From: JAAYPI01 sp963668615
GTDB taxonomy: Bacteria; Bacteroidota; Bacteroidia; Bacteroidales; Paludibacteraceae
Length of the DNA stretch: 64,000 nt
Direction: 5' to 3'
Assembly (NCBI GenBank): GCA_963668615.2
Contig: CAXXCL010000003.1
Coordinates: 620,001 to 684,000 of the forward strand
Shown here: positions 60,244-64,000 of the stretch, piece by piece
How positions within the stretch are numbered: the first letter of the stretch is position 1
Layout of the letters: each line of letters starts with the position of its first letter
The notes under the pieces: model-generated
Databases searched by the model: none
What the model was told of the DNA's origin: nothing
Seen by the model: the letters and a program-made list of their open reading frames with translations, nothing else
Position numbers and translations under genes: made by a program

Positions 60244-61244
60244 ATTGGACAGAATTATCTAAATCCAGACGAGTTGAAGTATTAAAGCTTCTTGAAAACA
60301 AAACAGGACTAAATGCCAACTCTATCGAAAAAGATTGGTGGGTTACTTTAGTACTAAATTCTTTGTTCAATGGGACGTATGGTTCTCATTTGGTTTTCAA
60401 AGGAGGAACATCGCTCAGTAAATGCTGGCGAATTATCGACCGTTTTTCTGAAGACATTGATTTGGCTATTGACAGAGAATTTCTTGGTTTTGCAGGAGAA
60501 CTGACAAAACGAGAAATTGGGAAAAAATTGCGAAAAGCATCGTGTTCATTTATCAGGAATGAGCTTAAGGCTGATATTGAACGATTTATTTTGAATTGTG
60601 GTATTGACAAAGAACAATTCCTATTGGAAGTAAATATCACTGAAGAAAGTAACGTTGATCCTGAAACTCTGTATTTACATTATGAATCCGTTCTGGACAA
60701 CTCTGATTACGTTTTTAATACGGTAAAAATCGAAGTTGGGTCAAGATCACTTATGGAACCGAGCGAAGAAGTTTTAGTCAAATCAATTATTGGAGAACTT
60801 TTGCCTAATGCTGATTTTTCGGACAAGGAGTATAAAATTAAAGCTGTTTTGCCACAAAGAACCATGCTTGAAAAAGCATTTTTGTTGCACGAAATGTTAC
60901 AAAGCCCAACTTCGGGAAAAGAAATCAACAGAATGTCGAGACACTTGTACGATTTAGAAAAATTGATGGACAACAGCTATTGTAAGAATATATTGAATGA
61001 CAGTAATTTGTACAACGACATAATAAAACATCGCCAACAATTTACTTCAATGGCAGGAGTTGATTATAGAACACATCAACCTGAGACAATTTGTTTTGTT
61101 CCGCCTGCTGTCGTTCTGAAAAATTGGGAGAAAGATTATCTATTGATGCAGGAGAATATGATTTACGGTGATTCTTTAAGTTTTAAAGAACTTATTGACA
61201 GAATAAGAGAATTGAATCGTAGATTTAATTCGACTAAGTTTTGA
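60240..61244 (+). CDS. AbiEii/AbiGii-family nucleotidyltransferase toxin
   Basis: A 334-residue DNA-polymerase-beta-like nucleotidyltransferase. The active-site patch LVFKGGTSLSKCW (GG-x-S-like motif, about residues 51-63) is followed by RFSEDIDLAIDREFLGF (S-x-D-x-D, about 68-85), both essential for NTP transfer in the family. A later HLYDLEKLM helix matches AbiEii. It couples to the antitoxin by ATGA overlap. Such toxins modify tRNA or other targets and can give phage abortive infection; which applies here is unknown. It ends 31 nt before the GAACCTAAC half-site, as a cassette gene should. Confidence 0.92.
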   Translation: MNWTELSKSRRVEVLKLLENKTGLNANSIEKDWWVTLVLNSLFNGTYGSHLVFKGGTSLSKCWRIIDRFSEDIDLAIDREFLGFAGELTKREIGKKLRKASCSFIRNELKADIERFILNCGIDKEQFLLEVNITEESNVDPETLYLHYESVLDNSDYVFNTVKIEVGSRSLMEPSEEVLVKSIIGELLPNADFSDKEYKIKAVLPQRTMLEKAFLLHEMLQSPTSGKEINRMSRHLYDLEKLMDNSYCKNILNDSNLYNDIIKHRQQFTSMAGVDYRTHQPETICFVPPAVVLKNWEKDYLLMQENMIYGDSLSFKELIDRIRELNRRFNSTKF

Positions 61245-61274
61245 ATACGCAGACTGAACAAAGAAATGAACGAG

Positions 61275-61293
61275 AACCTAACACACGCCTTGT
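61275..61293 (+). other. attC-like left half-site of cassette 3, cut by a REP/RAYT element
   Basis: GAACCTAACACACGCC, then the RAYT 3' end begins at 61294. GAACCTAAC is the exact complement of the cassette's 5' end at 59502. No right arm follows. Confidence 0.5.
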
Positions 61294-61411
61294 ATGTTTA
61301 TAGCAGTGCCATTGATTATGCCGGAGAGAGAGGGTTGCTTGATGTAAATATAATTTGATTTGATTGCTCTTACAGAGCAAACCACCGATTATAAATCGGC
61401 GGGAGCTGGAC
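61294..61411 (+). repeat. Direct repeat copy 2 (RAYT 3' end plus type A REP)
   Basis: 118 nt matching 58612-58733. Here the last codons are in frame: YVYSSAIDYAGERGLLDVNI, the usual C-terminus of RAYT transposases. The REP pair is at 61365-61404. It abuts the attC-like half-site. Confidence 0.85.
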
Positions 61412-61501
61412 ACCGAACTGGAAAAAGTAAACGGGATAAAAAGATACACTTTGACATGAAAATAACAGAATTTAAAATCATTTTTCAAAAACAGTTCAAC
61501 T

Positions 61502-62176
61502 ATGGAATCAATCCTCGCTTTTCTAAACCAAATTAAGAAAAACAATAGCAAAGAATGGTTAGATGCGCACCGAACGGAATATCAGGCAGCCACTCAGTCC
61601 TTCAACTTACTGGTTGAGAAACTGATTGCCGGAATCAGTGGATTTGACACATCTATAAAAGGTCTTACGGTAAAAGACTGTACGTATCGATTCAACCGCG
61701 ACATCCGATTCTCCGCTAATAAAATGCCCTATAAAACACATTTTGGAGCATTTATCTGCCCAAATGGGAAAAAATCAGGTTTTTCGGGATATTACTTCCA
61801 CATTGAGCCGACAGATTCGGGCTTTCTCAATGGCAGTATGCTATGTGCAGGACTTTATAGTCCGCAACCAATCGTATTGAAAAGCATCCGAGAAGAAATT
61901 TACCTGAATGGAGACTCTTTTGAAAAAGCTGTTCGTGAGGCCAAAAGTTTTGTGTTGGAAGATGAACATGCACTGAAAAATGTACCACGTGGTTACCCTG
62001 CTGACTTCGAATATGCAGAATACCTCAAAATAAAAAATCCAAGTGTATATAAACGGATCGACGAGCCCTTCCTGTTAAGCGACGCGTTTTTGGAAAAAAC
62101 CCTCGAAGCTTTTCGAGAAACAGTCTCATTCAATGCATGGCTAAACAAAGCCATTCGATATGCTTATGAAGATTGA
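61502..62176 (+). CDS. DUF2461 domain-containing protein
   Basis: A 224-residue protein matching DUF2461 throughout: NNSKEWLDAHRTEYQAA, TYRFNRDIRFSANKMPYKTH, GAFICPNGKKSGFSGYYFHI, GSMLCAGLYSPQP and the final SFNAWLNKAIRYAYED. The function is unknown; the family is widespread in Bacteroidetes. Its first 15 nt plus 20 upstream are duplicated at 59399-59433. It probably marks the native chromosome next to the array. Confidence 0.9.
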   Translation: MESILAFLNQIKKNNSKEWLDAHRTEYQAATQSFNLLVEKLIAGISGFDTSIKGLTVKDCTYRFNRDIRFSANKMPYKTHFGAFICPNGKKSGFSGYYFHIEPTDSGFLNGSMLCAGLYSPQPIVLKSIREEIYLNGDSFEKAVREAKSFVLEDEHALKNVPRGYPADFEYAEYLKIKNPSVYKRIDEPFLLSDAFLEKTLEAFRETVSFNAWLNKAIRYAYED

Positions 62177-62235
62177 TTTCCATTTCTTTGTAAAAAAAAA
62201 ATAATGAGAACGTATTCTAAAAAAATTAAAATAAA

Positions 62236-62871
62236 ATGAAAGTAATAGCAATTAATGGAAGTCCCAAGGCAGAAGGAAATACTTATCATGCCCTGAGAGT
62301 AATTGGCAATCAACTGACTGAAAATGGTATTGAATTGGAAATTATGCATGTGGGCAATAGGCCTATTCACGGATGTACGGGTTGCGGACAATGTTTTAAA
62401 CACAAAGACGAGCGATGCCACATGAAAGATGACGGTGTAAACGATGCCATCCAAAAAATGAAAGAAGCCGATGGAATTATCATCGCCTCACCTGTGTTTT
62501 ATGCAGGGATTGCCGGTACCATGAAATGCTTCTTAGATCGTGCATTTTATGTGGCAGGTAGTAATGGCGGATTGTTTCGCAACAAAGTAGGAGCTTCAGT
62601 GGTAGCCGTAAGACGCACAGGCGGTTCCATGACTTTTGACAGCCTAAACCATTACATTTTGTATTCGGAAATGCTAATTGCGACTTCCAACTACTGGAAT
62701 GTAATTCACGGGCGAACTCCTGGCGAGGTGCTGCAAGATGAAGAAGGTGTACAAATAATGCAAGTGCTTGCCAAAAATATGGCTTGGCAACTCAAAATGC
62801 GAGAAGCAACCAAAGACACTATTCCGGCACCGGCTCTGACACCAAAGGTAATGACAAACTTTGTGAGATAA
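62236..62871 (+). CDS. Flavodoxin-family / iron-sulfur flavoprotein-like NAD(P)H oxidoreductase
   Basis: A 211-residue FMN-binding protein. N-terminal IAINGSPKAEGNTYHAL is the phosphate-binding loop. HGCTGCGQCFKHKDERC gives the compact cysteine set CX2CX2CX7C found in iron-sulfur flavoproteins (Isf), which bind a [4Fe-4S] cluster. IIASPVFYAGIAGTMKCFLD completes the flavodoxin-like fold. Role probably in electron transfer or oxidant removal; substrate unknown. It lies 59 nt after DUF2461. Confidence 0.88.
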   Translation: MKVIAINGSPKAEGNTYHALRVIGNQLTENGIELEIMHVGNRPIHGCTGCGQCFKHKDERCHMKDDGVNDAIQKMKEADGIIIASPVFYAGIAGTMKCFLDRAFYVAGSNGGLFRNKVGASVVAVRRTGGSMTFDSLNHYILYSEMLIATSNYWNVIHGRTPGEVLQDEEGVQIMQVLAKNMAWQLKMREATKDTIPAPALTPKVMTNFVR

Positions 62872-63192
62872 TTTTGAATTTTGAAAAAGCGGAATATCAA
62901 TTTGGGCATTTCGCCTTTGGTTTATAAATCAGACAATTTATTTCTTGATATGGCTCGAGCAAAAACAGCGTTCATCTGCCATCTGTTCAAAAGATAGTGC
63001 CATTTGGGGTGACTATTTGGCATTTCATGTCCGATACAGGAAAAAGAGTCATTTATTTTATTGAGAAAGGGGTTTTGGCATGTTTCTTGTTGCATCTATA
63101 TACGGGGGACGTTCCGCTATTTTTTATAACAGAATACGACTCTGAATTTAATTTTCTAATTGTTTTATTTAATTAAATGGGAGATTCTAATT
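62872..63192. other. Intergenic stretch, nothing recognised
   Basis: 321 nt without a supported gene. No hairpin, repeat or attC-like box stands out, and no promoter of good quality was found. Confidence 0.5.
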
Positions 63193-63315
63193 ATGGCAGC
63201 AGCTGGAAACAAAAAACCAAAAAAAGACAAATCTGGAAAACATGTAAAGCATATTCCTGCATATGAAGCGGAAGAAGCTAAAAACGAAAAAGAAGAAGCT
63301 AATAAAAAGAAATAG
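63193..63315 (+). CDS. Possible small basic protein, 40 residues
   Basis: ATG at 63193 preceded by a GGGAG run at 63179-63183 with short spacing, unusual in this genome. It reads MAAAGNKKPKKDKSGKHVKH and continues with Glu/Lys-rich residues to a stop at 63315. The composition (lysine, glutamate, no hydrophobic core) suggests a disordered polypeptide. It could be chance. No homologue is recognised. Confidence 0.4.
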   Translation: MAAAGNKKPKKDKSGKHVKHIPAYEAEEAKNEKEEANKKK

Positions 63316-63363
63316 TTAGTTTCTTTTTTCTTCAAAATCGAAAGTATCCTAATTTTAGGTCTT

Positions 63364-63398
63364 AGAAAAGGTATCCCGAAATCCGAGATGCCTTTTCT
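63364..63398. terminator. Possible terminator between the small protein and the efflux gene
   Basis: Arms 63364-63375 and 63387-63398 pair over 12 bp with one G-U on the plus strand; no T tract on either side. It lies in the convergent gap. Confidence 0.4.
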
Positions 63399-63471
63399 CA
63401 TGTAATCTGAACCTGTATTCTTCTTGGAAAAAGACTTTCACCATGAAGTTTACGGTAAAGCAAAAATAAAC

Positions 63472-63999
63472 TTATAAATTAGAAACAAGTTGTTTCAGTT
63501 TTGTTTCAGCCATTTTCAGGTTATAACGAAAATTAATCAACCGTGTAGAAGATTGTACGTAGTCTTCCTGTGCCTGATGTACTTCGAGCGAGGTTGTTTG
63601 ACCATGTTTTAAACGTTCAAGGCTTATCTGAATATTTTCTTTCGCTAATTCATTATTTTCACTTTCTATTTTCAAAAGTTTCTGCTGATTTTCGAAATCA
63701 ATGAGCGTATTTTGTAATTGAATATTTACCTGCAATTGAATATTTTGGAAATCATACGCTGCCGATTGAGTCTGAATTCTGGCAGTGGTTTCCTTTCGTT
63801 TGGTTTCGCCGGCATTATAAATAGGAATTACGAGTGTTCCGCCTACCTGAGGTCCGGATGAGCGATTATTCAGGATAGAGCCATCGGAATTTGACGTTTG
63901 CGAGAGATAATATCCGGCTTTGACATTTAGTGTTGGTAAATACAAACTACGACTTTCTTTTAACGCCAACTGAGCAATTTCAATTTGTTTTTGGAAACC
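63472..63999 (-). CDS. TolC-family outer membrane efflux protein (5' end outside window)
   Basis: The C-terminal 175 residues of an outer membrane factor; the frame is open to the window end, so the N-terminal half lies beyond 64000. LYLPTLNVKAGYYLSQTSNS and VGGTLVIPIYNAGETKRKET are the second-repeat beta strands. Long amphipathic helices follow (QNTLIDFENQQKLLKIESEN, RLKHGQTTSLEVHQAQEDYV), ending in LKMAETKLKQLVSNL. These match the coiled-coil periplasmic tunnel of TolC proteins. Which inner-membrane pump it serves must be upstream of the window. Confidence 0.9.
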   Translation of the reverse strand, partial: GFQKQIEIAQLALKESRSLYLPTLNVKAGYYLSQTSNSDGSILNNRSSGPQVGGTLVIPIYNAGETKRKETTARIQTQSAAYDFQNIQLQVNIQLQNTLIDFENQQKLLKIESENNELAKENIQISLERLKHGQTTSLEVHQAQEDYVQSSTRLINFRYNLKMAETKLKQLVSNL

Positions 64000-64000
64000 G

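Larger units (their letters stand above)
56055..61283 (+). mobile_element. Integron-like gene cassette array without integrase (CALIN-like), partly degraded
   Basis: A region of cassette-type organisation. Two candidate cassettes have 9-nt complementary ends: GTTAGCGGC (56055-56063) with GCCGCTAAC (57631-57639), and GTTAGGTTC (59502-59510) with GAACCTAAC (61275-61283). One near-complete attC-like palindrome lies at 57631-57765. Genes inside all point the same way and are of cassette type (regulator, small enzymes, Xre plus methyltransferase start, toxin-antitoxin). No integron integrase is in the window. The interior is altered by REP/RAYT sequences. The array reading is inference from these ends; known integron logic supplies the rule. 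Confidence 0.55.

Noticed and set aside
55699..61500. CRISPR array
   Set aside because: Repeats here are palindromic units at irregular distance with unequal spacers; no regular repeat-spacer pattern and no cas gene occurs in the window.

Overview
The window is a stretch of a Bacteroidota chromosome, most likely order Bacteroidales. The evidence is low GC, Bacteroidetes-type promoters (TTTG, about 20 nt, TAnnTTTG) with few Shine-Dalgarno sites, a type IX secretion (T9SS/gliding) operon porP-gldKLMN plus gldH and a PorZ-like protein, and the gene order tRNA-Thr/Tyr/Gly/Thr-tuf-tRNA-Trp-secE-nusG-rplKAJL-rpoBC. A family- or genus-level placement is not supported by what I can see.

Layout. 1-1500: partial methyltransferase, corrinoid adenosyltransferase, DUF2795 protein. 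1627-7441: T9SS core operon closed by a strong terminator. 7575-13710: envelope block (DUF6089, uppS, bamA, orphan methyltransferase, two Skp/OmpH chaperones, terminator). 13721-16900: murI, typA, folK. 16908-26376 (minus strand): porZ, rdgB, tpiA, BT_3928-type DoxX protein, DUF1599, gamma carbonic anhydrase, thioredoxin-like protein, aminopeptidase P. 26595-28062: rpsU, xerC/D, hpf. 28167-41155: tRNA/translation/RNA polymerase cluster. 41216-45305: mltF-like, exonuclease, ssb, flavodiiron protein. 45460-55698: holB-ricT-gldH-trmB-mrp-rsfS-ftsH-cdsA-psd-yifB, a compact housekeeping run.

From about 55,700 to 61,500 the character changes. This accessory region looks like an integron-type cassette array without an integrase in view. 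A GC-rich attC-like imperfect palindrome lies at 57631-57765. Two putative cassettes have 9-nt ends that are exactly complementary across 1.6-1.8 kb (GTTAGCGGC/GCCGCTAAC and GTTAGGTTC/GAACCTAAC), as expected when the 5' end of a cassette and the R'' box of its own attC come from one circle. The cassettes carry an AraC regulator with VOC and helix-hairpin-helix proteins, an Xre regulator with the first 30 or so codons of a C5-cytosine methyltransferase, and an AbiE-type toxin-antitoxin pair behind a promoter overlapped by a perfect 10+10 bp inverted repeat. The middle of the array is invaded by REP-like palindromes and remnants of a REP-associated (Y1/RAYT) transposase, which truncate the methyltransferase and interrupt an attC half-site. 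61502-64000 holds a DUF2461 protein, an iron-sulfur-type flavoprotein, a possible 40-residue basic protein and the C-terminal part of a TolC-family efflux protein.

Two quality points affect interpretation. rpoC is broken by two single-base indels of opposite sign (near 38137 and 40351), most simply assembly errors in an essential gene. The first tRNA-Thr has a U-U mismatch in both its anticodon stem and its T stem.
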